Assembly: GCF_014698235.1 (NCBI RefSeq)
Contig: NZ_JACJSP010000001.1
Coordinates: 248,001 to 312,000, forward strand
Direction of reading: 5' to 3'
DNA from: Limnothrix sp. FACHB-406
GTDB lineage: Bacteria > Cyanobacteriota > Cyanobacteriia > CACIAM-69d
DNA length: 64,000 nt
Positions 43,178 to 52,393 of the stretch are shown here, in pieces (position 1 is the stretch's first letter; every line of letters starts with the position of its first letter). The position numbers and the translations under genes were made by a program. The notes beneath the pieces were generated by a model. That model was given only the letters and a program-made list of their open reading frames with translations. It did no database searches and had not been told where the DNA came from.

Positions 43178-46081
43178 TTAAAAAGTGCCCGCCAAGGCCG
43201 AAACGCAGCGATCGCACGCTAAGGGATGTTCCTCAATCGTGCCGACCGAAGGCGAATAGTTCCAGCAGCGATCGCACTTGTGCCCCTCGGCATCCACCAC
43301 GCCCACACCCAGCGGCTCCGATTCAAAGCTGTATTTCAAGCCCTGGAGCCGATCGACTCCATCCAGCAATTCCACCTGGGAGGTGATGAACAAATAGCGC
43401 AATTCATCGACCCCGTTCGTGTCATCGCCCAGGGAAGAAACCGGGTTGAATTTTGACAGTTGATCGCGCAGGGAATCATCGGCCACATAGAGCAGCAACT
43501 TCGCTTCCAAGCTGGCCCCGATCGCCCCGTCCTTGCGGGCCGCTTCCAAGACCTTGTTGGTTTCCATGCGGATTTGGCGCAGGCTTTGCCACTTTTCCGC
43601 GAGGGCGGGTTGCGACCAATCGGGATCGATCGCCGTCCAACCGGCTTGGAACACCGATTGATGGGATTTGGTGTAGGGAATCGCTTGCCAGATGTCTTCG
43701 GCCATGTGGCAGAGCACCGGGGCGATCGCCTTAGCCAGATTTTCTAGGGCGATCGCCAATACCGTTTGGCAACTGCGGCGACGGAAGGCGGTCGGCGCAC
43801 TGATGTAAAGTCGATCTTTGGCGATATCCAGATAGAAATTCGACAGATCGACCACGCAGAAATTCTGCACCGTTTGGAAGAATTTGAAGAATTGGAAACT
43901 GTCGAAGGCTTCCGTAATTTCGCCAAAGACTTCCGAGATCCGATGCAGCAAATAGCGATCGAGTTCCGGCAGTTGATCGTAGGGAACTGCATCTGTTGCC
44001 GGGTCGAAATCGTGCAGGTTTCCTAACAGGAACCGCGCCGTATTCCGGATCTTGCGGTACACATCGGCCATCTGTTTCAGGATCGTTTTTCCGATCGGCA
44101 CATCGGAGGAATAGTCCACCGACGACACCCACAACCGCAGCACATCCGCGCCGTAGGGCGGGTTTTGTTTTTGATCCTTGCCGCCGTTGATGATTTCCAG
44201 CGGGTCGATGATGTTGCCCAGGGATTTGCTCATTTTGCGGCCCTGTTCATCGAGCGTGAACCCGTGGGTCAACACCGTTTTATAGGGCGCATGGCCGGAG
44301 TTGGCGACGCTAGTGAGCAAGCTCGATTGGAACCAGCCCCGGTGTTGGTCGGAGCCTTCCAGGTAGAGATCGACCGGGTAGCCCAGGCCGCGCTGTTTGG
44401 CCACCGCCGCCCAGGAGGAGCCGGAGTCGAACCACACATCCATCGTGTCCGTGCCTTTGGTGTAGGTGCGGCCGTTGCTGCGGTAGGGTTCCGGCAACAG
44501 TTCCGCTACGGACAGTTCCCACCAGGCATCGGAGCCGCGCTGGGCGAAAATGTCGCGCACATGGGCGATCGTCTCGGCGTTCATCAGCACCTCGCCGGTT
44601 TCCGCGTCGAAGAACGCCGGAATCGGCACGCCCCAACTGCGCTGGCGGGAAATGCACCAGTCCGATCGCTCGCCCACCATCGACTCGATCCGGTTTTGGC
44701 CCGTGGCCGGAATCCAGCGCACCTGCCCGATCGCCGCCATGGCCGCCTCCCGGAAGCCATCCACCGACGCGAACCACTGCTCCGTGGCCCGGAAGATCGT
44801 CGGCTTCTTCGTCCGCCAATCGTAGGGATATTTGTGAGCGTAGGGTTCCCGCTTCAGCAGGGATCCCGCCTCGGTCAGGGCGGCGATTACCGCGTCGTTG
44901 GCATCCTTCAGCACGTTCAACCCGGCGAAGGGGCCCGCTTCCTCGGTAAAATTCCCCCGATCGTCCACGGGCGACAACACCCCTAACCCGTACTTTTGCC
45001 CGGTGATGAAGTCCTCTTGACCATGGCCGGGAGCCGTATGCACCAGCCCTGTCCCCGATTCCGTGGTGATGTATTCGCCGCCGATCACGACGGGTGAGGT
45101 GCGATCGAACAGCGGATGCTGGTACTGGCAATGCTCCAACAGCGCACCCTTGAACGTGGCTTGCACCGTCAGGGCCGCCCCGAAGGTCTCCGCCAGCGAC
45201 TCCGCCAAATCCTTAGCCACCACGAGATAGCGCGGCAGGCCCGCCAGTTCTCCGGCCGTGTCCACCACCGCGTAATCCAAGGCCCCATTCACGGCCACGC
45301 CCAAGTTGCCGGGGATCGTCCAGGGGGTCGTAGTCCAAATCGCCACGCCCAAGTCCGCCGCGAACTCACCCAGCACCGGTTGAGCCGCCGCGCTCAGTTC
45401 CGTCACCCGAAACGCCGCATAGATCGACTGGGAAATGTGCCCCTCGGGATATTCCAACTCCGCTTCCGCCAAGGCCGTTTGGGAACTGGGACTCCAATGC
45501 ACCGGCTTCAGGCCGCGATAGATATAGCCCTTGGTGAACATTTCGCCAAAGACTTCCAGTTGCGCCGCCTCGTATTCCGGCTTCAGGGTCAGGTAGGGAT
45601 TTTCCCAGTCGCCCCACACGCCCAAGCGCATGAATTGGGCTTTTTGGATCTCGACCTGTTCGAGGGCGTAGGCTTTGGCCTTTTGGCGCAGGGCGATCGG
45701 GGTAAGGCCGGCGCGTTCGTCTTTGCCCAGGGATTGCAGCACTTTCAGTTCGATCGGCAGGCCGTGGCAGTCCCAACCGGGAACGTAGCGCCCTTTGCGG
45801 CCGCGCAGCAGTTGGTAGCGGTTGATGATGTCCTTCAGGGTTTTGTTGAGGGCGTGGCCCATGTGCAGCGACCCGTTGGCGTAGGGTGGGCCGTCGTGCA
45901 GGGTGAAGGTTTCGCCGGGGTTGCCTGCTGCCAAGGTTTCGTAAATGTTGGCTTCTGCCCAAAAGGCCTGAATTTCCGGTTCGCGCTTGCTGGCGTTGGC
46001 CCGCATGTCGAAGGCGGTCTGGGGCAGGTTAACGGTGTCCTTATATTGGCTTTCGGCCTTGGCAGTTTTGTCGGCAGTCAC
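43178..46081 (-). CDS. ileS: Isoleucyl-tRNA synthetase
   Basis: A 967-residue class I synthetase. The HIGH-type motif lies in DGPPYANGSLHMGHALNK and KMSKS in LDEQGRKMSKSLGNIIDP; the CP1 editing region includes TTPWTIPGNLGVAV. The C-terminus carries the zinc-finger-like CDRCWNY and CDRCVSALAG. The start codon is GTG at 46081. It is full length. Its last codons are duplicated at 40815-40847, beyond the restriction-modification pair, but the intact gene end is here. Confidence 0.97.
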   Translation of the reverse strand: MTADKTAKAESQYKDTVNLPQTAFDMRANASKREPEIQAFWAEANIYETLAAGNPGETFTLHDGPPYANGSLHMGHALNKTLKDIINRYQLLRGRKGRYVPGWDCHGLPIELKVLQSLGKDERAGLTPIALRQKAKAYALEQVEIQKAQFMRLGVWGDWENPYLTLKPEYEAAQLEVFGEMFTKGYIYRGLKPVHWSPSSQTALAEAELEYPEGHISQSIYAAFRVTELSAAAQPVLGEFAADLGVAIWTTTPWTIPGNLGVAVNGALDYAVVDTAGELAGLPRYLVVAKDLAESLAETFGAALTVQATFKGALLEHCQYQHPLFDRTSPVVIGGEYITTESGTGLVHTAPGHGQEDFITGQKYGLGVLSPVDDRGNFTEEAGPFAGLNVLKDANDAVIAALTEAGSLLKREPYAHKYPYDWRTKKPTIFRATEQWFASVDGFREAAMAAIGQVRWIPATGQNRIESMVGERSDWCISRQRSWGVPIPAFFDAETGEVLMNAETIAHVRDIFAQRGSDAWWELSVAELLPEPYRSNGRTYTKGTDTMDVWFDSGSSWAAVAKQRGLGYPVDLYLEGSDQHRGWFQSSLLTSVANSGHAPYKTVLTHGFTLDEQGRKMSKSLGNIIDPLEIINGGKDQKQNPPYGADVLRLWVSSVDYSSDVPIGKTILKQMADVYRKIRNTARFLLGNLHDFDPATDAVPYDQLPELDRYLLHRISEVFGEITEAFDSFQFFKFFQTVQNFCVVDLSNFYLDIAKDRLYISAPTAFRRRSCQTVLAIALENLAKAIAPVLCHMAEDIWQAIPYTKSHQSVFQAGWTAIDPDWSQPALAEKWQSLRQIRMETNKVLEAARKDGAIGASLEAKLLLYVADDSLRDQLSKFNPVSSLGDDTNGVDELRYLFITSQVELLDGVDRLQGLKYSFESEPLGVGVVDAEGHKCDRCWNYSPSVGTIEEHPLACDRCVSALAGTF
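43187..43219. repeat. Direct repeat, intact copy (ileS 3' end)
   Basis: A 33-bp segment encoding the last residues of IleS. It matches 40815-40847 at 32 of 33 positions. The pair flanks the methyltransferase and endonuclease genes. Confidence 0.8.
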
Positions 46082-46333
46082 GGCGGTGTCGCTTGCGTCA
46101 TCAAAGGGTTGCAGTCCCTAAGATTCTACCGGCTGACGGCCGGGCTGGCGGGGTGGCTGAAATTCAAGATTGGTATAATGGTTTGTGAGGTTTTGTTGGC
46201 TGGGCGATCGTATACTGAACTGAAATTTAGATACTAAACTGAAATTCAGAATACTCAAAGTAGCTTAAAACCAGCAATCTTCGTATCGAAGCCTACTTTG
46301 TTTTTTAGTCAACTCTCAACTACATTCAGACTT

Positions 46334-47659
46334 ATGAAGGTTAAGCGAGATATCAGTCGAGGAGGCTTTGGAAGAGTGGAAGAAGTCATTCTTGCAGATG
46401 GTAGCTCTGTCGCAAGAAAAACATTTGATCCACTACCTAGTGTCAAGTCAGGAACTGACATCAACAAGCTTAGGAAAAGATTTAAAAAGGAAGTGTTGTA
46501 CCAGAAAAGCTTATCCAGTTCCAGTCAATTTTTTCTACCTGTTTTAGAATCCAACTTGGAGTGTGACAAGCCTTGGTTTACAATGCCCATGGCAGAAACT
46601 ACATTAGAAAAGTTTATTAAAAAGAATAAGGAAAATCCCGAGGAGCTAAAATCAGCACTATTTGATATTCTCAATTGCCTAGAAGAACTACATTCCCAGG
46701 ATCTTGTCCATAGAGACTTAAAACCTCAGAATGTACTATTGCATCAAGAAAATTGGAAATTATGTGATTTTGGATTAATCTTAGCTCATGGTGAAGACTT
46801 CACAGATCTGACATCTACAGATTCAGCAAAATGGGGATCAAAATTTTATTGTGCTCCAGAGCAAATGGAAAATTTCAAGCATGTAAAGCCACAAGCAGAT
46901 ATTTATTCATTTGGATGTATCTTACATGATATTTTTGACGGGTCTACAAGAATACCATTTGCTGAACATCGAGCCGAAGGGAACATTGGCTTCATTATCG
47001 AAAAGTGTACCAAGAAAGACTGGAAAAGAAGATATAAAAACATTTCGGCATTAAGAAATGCACTTTCATCATGCTTGACAACTTCTCGATTAACTCTAGT
47101 ACCAGGAGATGAGGAGTGGATAAACTATCTAAAAGATATCAGCATCCAGGAAAATTCAAAAGTTGACATTGAAAAACTAGGATTGTTTGTCAGATTTTTA
47201 AACAGATCCGAAGTCCTGAACCTAGATAATATTTTTAGAATAGTGGATGAAGGAATTCTTGAGAAAATACACACAAGCGATGAAGATTGCTGGGAAGAAC
47301 TGGCTAGTGCTTATTGTGAGTGGACACATCAGAAGTTTGTTTTTGAATACTGCGACGTTATCGTTAAGCGTCTGGAGAAAATTTTTGACTTAGGAAAGCC
47401 ATCACTCAAAGCAGAAGCAGCAGTAGCAATGGCTCGGCTTGGTGCAACTCATAATCGTTGGTTTGTTATGAAGAGATGCCTCCTTAAATGCTCTCCTGCA
47501 CTGACAGAATCAGTAGCAAACAGAATTAAAATGGAAATTCTGTCAAACGATGAGTCTCAGGGACATTTTCGGGTATGTGCATCTGCATTTAAGGGTGAGA
47601 GTATTCATTCTTTTCATCCACTTATTGCAAACATTTTGTTGAAGCATACCAATACTTGA
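46334..47659 (+). CDS. Hanks-type serine/threonine protein kinase with helical C-terminal region
   Basis: A 441-residue soluble kinase. It has a Gly-rich loop ISRGGFGRVEEV (Gly10-Gly13), a candidate VAxK lysine in SVARKTF, the catalytic loop HRDLKPQN (His126, Asp128), DFG at about Asp145 and APEQ; the kinase domain ends near residue 250. The rest (LGLFVRFLNRSEVLNL and on) is helical and resembles HEAT/ARM-like repeats, with no membrane segment. Strongly AT-rich with no GCGATCGC site seen, unlike the flanking genes, so likely acquired. Targets unknown; a defence or signalling role is possible. The ATG at 46334 is preferred to upstream TTG. Confidence 0.88.
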   Translation: MKVKRDISRGGFGRVEEVILADGSSVARKTFDPLPSVKSGTDINKLRKRFKKEVLYQKSLSSSSQFFLPVLESNLECDKPWFTMPMAETTLEKFIKKNKENPEELKSALFDILNCLEELHSQDLVHRDLKPQNVLLHQENWKLCDFGLILAHGEDFTDLTSTDSAKWGSKFYCAPEQMENFKHVKPQADIYSFGCILHDIFDGSTRIPFAEHRAEGNIGFIIEKCTKKDWKRRYKNISALRNALSSCLTTSRLTLVPGDEEWINYLKDISIQENSKVDIEKLGLFVRFLNRSEVLNLDNIFRIVDEGILEKIHTSDEDCWEELASAYCEWTHQKFVFEYCDVIVKRLEKIFDLGKPSLKAEAAVAMARLGATHNRWFVMKRCLLKCSPALTESVANRIKMEILSNDESQGHFRVCASAFKGESIHSFHPLIANILLKHTNT

Positions 47660-47704
47660 TAGCTACCGGGATAAATGCTCTGTGTACCGTTGAGACCGAT
47701 ATCA

Positions 47705-47735
47705 TATCGTTCCCAGACTTCACGCGGGAACGATA
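47705..47735. repeat. Inverted repeat TATCGTTCCC / GGGAACGATA
   Basis: Exact 10-bp arms with an 11-base loop. It resembles the CGTTCCCAG...GGGAACG repeats dispersed in filamentous cyanobacterial genomes. It lies between the kinase gene and the convergent Uma2 gene and could also terminate transcripts. Confidence 0.55.
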
Positions 47736-47780
47736 CGAGAGTACGGGAACTATGCGAATCAACATTGCCTCGGCTGAATA

Positions 47781-48389
47781 TCACACGATCGGGAAGTTGA
47801 CCCGTCGGTAGATTTCGGCTAGGGGAATCGAGAGTTGCAGATTGCTTAACCAGAGAGCCGCATTGATTTCCCCGTAGCTGGTAAACGTCCAAGCCACCGC
47901 ATCAGTTTTGCAATAGTGCTCGATGTAGGGTTCCTCAGCACTAATCAACAAATAATCTTGAAAGCTGGGGAGCGATCGATATTTGCGGAACTTTTCGCCC
48001 CGATCGCCCCATTCCATTGCAGGCGACAACACCTCCACAATCAAACTAGGATTCAGGATTTCATCATTGCGATCGCCGTGAAATTCTGGCTCCCCCCGCA
48101 CCACCATCCCATCCGTATAAGTGCAGCAGCGATAGTCAGGAATCCAAACCCGCAAATCGCTGTTATATACCTGCCAATCCGTATCCCGCAGCGCAAAATG
48201 CAGAAACGCCACCAGGTTCACCGCGATTTTGCTATGGGCCTCTGATCCGCCAGCCATTTCCACTCGAATTCCATCGTGATATTCATGCCGCTGATCGGCG
48301 ATCGCTTCCTGCTGCCAATAATCAGCCAACGACAGGCGATCGCCCTGCGATGGCGGCACGCTCGGAGCGGATGGGGTTGACGCAACCAT
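47781..48389 (-). CDS. Uma2 family protein (restriction-endonuclease-like fold)
   Basis: A 202-residue member of the Uma2/DUF820 family. It shows RLSLADYWQQEAIADQRHEYHDG, an EMAGGSEAHSKIAVNLVAFL helix, the metal-site region with NPSLIVEVLSPAM and the trailing WGDRGEKFRKYRSLPSFQDYLLI. It is diverged from the copy at 464-1033 but shares its architecture. It is followed upstream by another nuclease-like gene on the same strand. Function of the family is unproven. Confidence 0.88.
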   Translation of the reverse strand: MVASTPSAPSVPPSQGDRLSLADYWQQEAIADQRHEYHDGIRVEMAGGSEAHSKIAVNLVAFLHFALRDTDWQVYNSDLRVWIPDYRCCTYTDGMVVRGEPEFHGDRNDEILNPSLIVEVLSPAMEWGDRGEKFRKYRSLPSFQDYLLISAEEPYIEHYCKTDAVAWTFTSYGEINAALWLSNLQLSIPLAEIYRRVNFPIV

Positions 48390-48465
48390 AGCGAAACCCG
48401 AGGGAAACGGGAACTTTAGGTTAATGCTTAGTTTAGCAAGGCGATCGAGAGGCTGCCGGTCGGCG

Positions 48466-49089
48466 TTATTGATTGCCGAGATTGCGCAGAATTTGAGTTG
48501 CGATCGCCAATTCCTCCAGGGAAGTTAGGGGCGAAAAAAGTCGCGAAAGATCGTAACAACGACGCGGTTGCTGTTGCAATTTCACGAAAAACATTTCATC
48601 CCCATTAGTGACAAAGCCAAAGCTGGGGCGATCGGGATCAGGATTCGCTGCCAAATAAGCCAATGATTGGGGCAAAGCTGTCCACACCGAAAGAGCCGTT
48701 TTTTTGGACTCAATCACCACAATCCAAAGGCGATCGCGCAAGACCAACACATCCAAACGACCTTGCAGGATTTCATCCCCATCCCCGATCGCCAATTCCA
48801 CCGAGGGTTCCGCACAAATTTGAAACGGTGGATCGTAAAAACCCGCGATCGCCAACAGGGGCGAAGTGAGCAACAAATTCACCGTTCCTTCCAAAAGTTG
48901 CCCGGCCGATCGCTGATAGAGATATCGTCGTCGCAATTGCGCCAAGGCCGCGCGATCGCTCTCCGACAGCGGCGGTAAACGATCGCGCCATTCCGTGAAG
49001 AAGTCGCCGCCCTCTTCCCAACGCGCCAACGCCAGGGTTTGTTCTGCAACCGCCAGACTTGTGATGGCATCAGTAACCGCGATCGGCAT
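48466..49089 (-). CDS. PD-(D/E)xK nuclease-like protein (HsdR N-terminal type)
   Basis: A 207-residue protein resembling the N-terminal nuclease region of type I restriction R subunits and related stand-alone cyanobacterial proteins. The core GRLDVLVLRDRLWIVVIESKKTALS supplies Asp, Glu and Lys of the PD-(D/E)xK site, followed by PQSLAYLAANP and FGFVTNGDEMFFVKL, both characteristic. No helicase domain or HsdM/HsdS neighbour is present, so it is not part of a full type I system here. Actual activity unknown. Confidence 0.78.
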   Translation of the reverse strand: MPIAVTDAITSLAVAEQTLALARWEEGGDFFTEWRDRLPPLSESDRAALAQLRRRYLYQRSAGQLLEGTVNLLLTSPLLAIAGFYDPPFQICAEPSVELAIGDGDEILQGRLDVLVLRDRLWIVVIESKKTALSVWTALPQSLAYLAANPDPDRPSFGFVTNGDEMFFVKLQQQPRRCYDLSRLFSPLTSLEELAIATQILRNLGNQ

Positions 49090-49230
49090 GAAATCAACCG
49101 TTAGGAATTGTTAGTGTGGCAGCGTCGTTCTGGTAACCAAAGCCGATCGCCCAGATTTGGTTGAATTTCACGGGCGATCGCCGGATGAATTGTCCCAATG
49201 ACTAACCGTTAGGAGTTGACCGGGAGCAAA

Positions 49231-49596
49231 CTAGTATCCCAAAACAGCCTGAATTTTTTGCTTCAGCGTCTCGGCATTGAAGGGCTTAACAATGTAGTTG
49301 TTAACACCGGCTTCCTTGGCAGCGATCACATTCTCCGTTTTGGATTCTGCTGTCACCATAATGAAAGGTGTGGTGCTTAGCTTGCTGTTAGCTCGCACTT
49401 CTTTCAACAGTTGCAGCCCTGTCATTGGCTCCATGTTCCAATCTGCAATAATCAGCCCAAACTTGCTCTCTCGCAGCTTCTGAAGGGCGCTAACACCATC
49501 ACCCGCTTCTTCAATATCGTCATAACCAATCTGCCTCAGCAAATTCCTGATGATTCGACGCATGGTGGCGTAGTCATCAACGACTAGAACTTTCAT
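49231..49596 (-). CDS. CheY-type single-domain response regulator
   Basis: A 121-residue receiver domain without an output domain. It has VLVVDDYATMRR with the acidic pair, the phosphoacceptor Asp in LIIADWNMEPMTG, the Thr/Ala switch in IMVTAES, and KPF with the conserved Lys. The whole protein, including RNLLRQIGYDDIEEAGDG and GVNNYIVKPFNAETLKQKI, is very close to classical chemotaxis CheY. The partner kinase is not in the window. Likely role: phototaxis or pilus motility signalling. Confidence 0.93.
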   Translation of the reverse strand: MKVLVVDDYATMRRIIRNLLRQIGYDDIEEAGDGVSALQKLRESKFGLIIADWNMEPMTGLQLLKEVRANSKLSTTPFIMVTAESKTENVIAAKEAGVNNYIVKPFNAETLKQKIQAVLGY

Positions 49597-49798
49597 CTTC
49601 TGTTGCTCCTATGGGTGAAGAGATGGTGAGCCATCAGGTCTATGCTTGGGCGAAAAATGCAGCGCTTGGCAAGTTTGACTGTGATGGTCACGACAATGAA
49701 TGAATCTTAATAGATTGGATTGGTTAATGCGGCTAAAAATATCGAGACTCAAAATTAGTTTATGTTTTTTAATTTTTTGGATATCAATCTTTTAGATT

Positions 49799-50305
49799 TC
49801 AATCTTTTGGCTGGATTGTTTCTGAATTTGCCACTTCCGAATTGGCTAAATTAACTGGTTCAATGCCCTCGGTTTCGATCGCCACAGAGGCGATCGACTG
49901 GTTGCCCGATCGCTGATATTTGGCCCAAAGGGGATGGGGCCGGCCGGCCATTGCATCGGAGTCGATCGCGCCGGGGCCCAGGGCCGCCCGCCAAGACCAG
50001 GTTTCCGGCAAGGGGTCATAGCCTCCCGGTTGGAAGGGATGGCAGCGCAGGATGCGGGCCAAGGCTAACCAGCCTCCGCGTCCGAGGCCAAACCGCTGAA
50101 TCGCCCCGATCGCGTAGTGGGAGCAGGTGGGGTAATAGCGACAGTTGGGGCCCAACAGGGGCGATAACAGGACTTGGTAAAGACGCACCAGCCCGATCGC
50201 CAGTCGGCCAGGGAGCGATCGCAACAGGGAAATATGGTTGGTAAAACCTGTTTGGTAAAACCCGTTTGGTAGCTGTTTAGGCTTTTGAGATATCCTCTCA
50301 GGCAT
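49799..50305 (-). CDS. yidD: YidD-type membrane protein insertion efficiency factor
   Basis: A 168-residue protein whose core matches Yid[64 protein letters not shown]. The conserved Cys residues and amphipathic helix are present. YidD aids insertion of membrane proteins by YidC. It is unusual in length: most YidD proteins have 70-100 residues, while here about 30 precede and 60 follow the core. The ATG at 50305 begins five bases after the stop of the YCII gene, so the two are co-transcribed; alternative starts within that gene exist. Confidence 0.88.
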   Translation of the reverse strand: MPERISQKPKQLPNGFYQTGFTNHISLLRSLPGRLAIGLVRLYQVLLSPLLGPNCRYYPTCSHYAIGAIQRFGLGRGGWLALARILRCHPFQPGGYDPLPETWSWRAALGPGAIDSDAMAGRPHPLWAKYQRSGNQSIASVAIETEGIEPVNLANSEVANSETIQPKD

Positions 50306-50310
50306 CTTTT

Positions 50311-50580
50311 TTAGAAGGCTTGAATCCATTCTTTGATTTCGTATTCTGTCCAAATACCATTTTCCCAATAGGGATCGGCTTCAATGAGCTGACGAACGAT
50401 TTCTTCGCTGTCTGCTTCATAGATGCCAAATACTTTGCTGTTGTCTTTGGTGGGGCCTAGGGTGATCAAAATGCCTTCTGCTTTTTGTTTAGCTAAGCCG
50501 TCTAGGTGCGCCTGTCGATAGGGGGTGCGTTTTTCGAGGGCATCTTCACAGTAGCTGCCAAACAAAATGTATTTAGCCAT
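50311..50580 (-). CDS. YCII-family protein
   Basis: An 89-residue single-domain YCII protein (YciI-like ferredoxin-like fold). It begins [32 protein letters not shown] and carries GTxx-type [19 protein letters not shown] at the C-terminus. The conserved His and Asp of the family's putative active site (AHLDGL and EADPY) are present. The substrate is unknown. It is the first gene of a pair with yidD. Confidence 0.88.
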   Translation of the reverse strand: MAKYILFGSYCEDALEKRTPYRQAHLDGLAKQKAEGILITLGPTKDNSKVFGIYEADSEEIVRQLIEADPYWENGIWTEYEIKEWIQAF

Positions 50581-50697
50581 GGTTCAAGAGTTGTGATGAA
50601 TTAGGTTTTTTGGGGCTGCCGATTGCGTGAAAAAGCAAAAGCAAGCATGAAAGCGGTGGCTGAACGTGGCTCCTTTCAGCCACCGCCTTCAGGCAAC

Positions 50698-52191
50698 TTA
50701 GGAAGTGGATTTGGGATGCCAAACTCCATGGAATCCGAGGTTAATCGGGTGGGGGAAGGCTAAGCGGGCGATCGGGACATCATCTAGCCGATCGTTCTGC
50801 CAGATGCGCAGGTCGCTGCAATCCCGGTTGCCATCATAGACCACGCTCAGGATCCAACCCGATCGCCCGTCGCCGGCCGGGTCGGCCACAAACAATGGCT
50901 CCGAAGGATAGCACCCCGGTTCTAGGCTGGCATAGGTGATGCGATCGGTTTGGGCATCGTGGCGGGCGATCGTGCCGAATTGTTCCTGTTTGAAAGCGGC
51001 GGGGCGATCGAGGTCGGGTCGATGGGCCGAAAAGTAGCTGTAGCGGTTGGGGGAGCCAACTTCGCTGGGGGCCACGGTCGGAAAGTCCGAATGGCGATCG
51101 AACAGGATCCGTTGATCCAGCAATTGCCGCCGCTGGAGATCGAACCGCAATTCCACGTATTGGGATGTTGCAAGGGTGTTGATTTTGCCGCTGGCCGCTT
51201 CCTTCAGGTGTTGATTGGTGGCAAAGTTTGGGTAACGCGCCATGGTCAGGCTGACGGAGCGATCGGGATTCTGCCAACCGTTGCCAAAGTGCCACTGAAA
51301 CCAAGGTTCCGCTTCAATGGTGGCGGCGAGGGTCAGGGTTTCACGATCGACAAACCAAACTTGCGTGGGCCGATTGCCCTGCCACTTCATCGCGTCACTG
51401 AAACACTTGAAGTTCAACAGCGCTGGCAACAGTTCCAAACTCAAGGGCGGAATGCAAAAGACCAGATAGGGCCCCGCCAACACACAATCATGGATTAAGG
51501 GCAGGGATCGCAGGGGCAGTTGGCGTTGGGCCAGGAGGCGACCGGCGCGATCGAACCGCAGCAAGTTCAGCTTGGGACGGGGGCCCGGCAACACTCCAAA
51601 GTTATAGATTTCGCCCGTGGCTGGATCCACCTTGGGGTGAGCAGAGAAGGCCTGACCCGGCTTCAGCACCCCATCCAAGGAATCGGGGCCGATCGTGGTC
51701 AAGTTGTCTAAATCCAGCGCATGGGGCCAACCCCCTTCCCACAGGGCCAGGAGCCGATCGCCCAAGGGCAAAACGGAAGTATTGGCCGCATTTTTGAGAT
51801 CGCGCCCCACCCGTTGCCACCAAGGTTTTGGAGCCAGTTGCCCGTAATTGGCAAACAACCATCGATCGGCCGCTTCTTCCTGTTCGTAGGCGGCCGTTTG
51901 CACCATCCGATAGGTGGCTCGGGCCTGGGGTGGGCCTTGGGGTTGATCGGGCGATCGGCCAAAATGCACCGCCAACACCGCCCCATCTCCATCAAACCAA
52001 TGGCCCGTGGGCTGTCCCGATCGCACTATCCGGCCCGGCCCGTTGCGGTAAAGCGTGCCTTGCAAATTTTCGGGAATTGCCCCAGCGGTCACCGTCAAGG
52101 GAGTGAGCGGAAATTCGATCGCCGGTCGCTGCACGGCCGGCAACCACTGAGGATCGCGACTCGTCTGAGCTTGCTCTGTTGCTAAAACCAT
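50698..52191 (-). CDS. Carotenoid cleavage oxygenase
   Basis: A 497-residue RPE65/carotenoid oxygenase-family enzyme using non-haem iron to cleave carotenoid or apocarotenoid double bonds. The N-terminus has LQGTLYRNGPGR and HWFDGDGAVLAVHF. The four iron-ligand His residues fit SAHPKVDPATGE, LIHDCVLAGPYLVF, FQWHFGNGWQ and GFHGVWHPK at the very C-terminus. Full length, with no signal peptide. Actual substrate unknown. It is the last clear host gene before the integrated element. Confidence 0.92.
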   Translation of the reverse strand: MVLATEQAQTSRDPQWLPAVQRPAIEFPLTPLTVTAGAIPENLQGTLYRNGPGRIVRSGQPTGHWFDGDGAVLAVHFGRSPDQPQGPPQARATYRMVQTAAYEQEEAADRWLFANYGQLAPKPWWQRVGRDLKNAANTSVLPLGDRLLALWEGGWPHALDLDNLTTIGPDSLDGVLKPGQAFSAHPKVDPATGEIYNFGVLPGPRPKLNLLRFDRAGRLLAQRQLPLRSLPLIHDCVLAGPYLVFCIPPLSLELLPALLNFKCFSDAMKWQGNRPTQVWFVDRETLTLAATIEAEPWFQWHFGNGWQNPDRSVSLTMARYPNFATNQHLKEAASGKINTLATSQYVELRFDLQRRQLLDQRILFDRHSDFPTVAPSEVGSPNRYSYFSAHRPDLDRPAAFKQEQFGTIARHDAQTDRITYASLEPGCYPSEPLFVADPAGDGRSGWILSVVYDGNRDCSDLRIWQNDRLDDVPIARLAFPHPINLGFHGVWHPKSTS

Positions 52192-52393
52192 TAATTTCGC
52201 AATCTCCTGACGAATGATGGCCTGTGTTTCGCGGTTCAGCGCGGCCCTACGTCAATCTGGGATGACCTGGGACGAGCTGAAATGAACTGGCATGAATCCC
52301 CAACCTTTTATCATCGCCGGTGCGATCGCAGCAACTCGATCGGTGGGCCTTCACTGCTGGGGCGATCGAGCTGCCGTGATCGACGGGTCTGTT

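Noticed and set aside
45116-46237. A 373-codon plus-strand frame
   Set aside because: It is antisense to ileS with shadow composition; no family resemblance.
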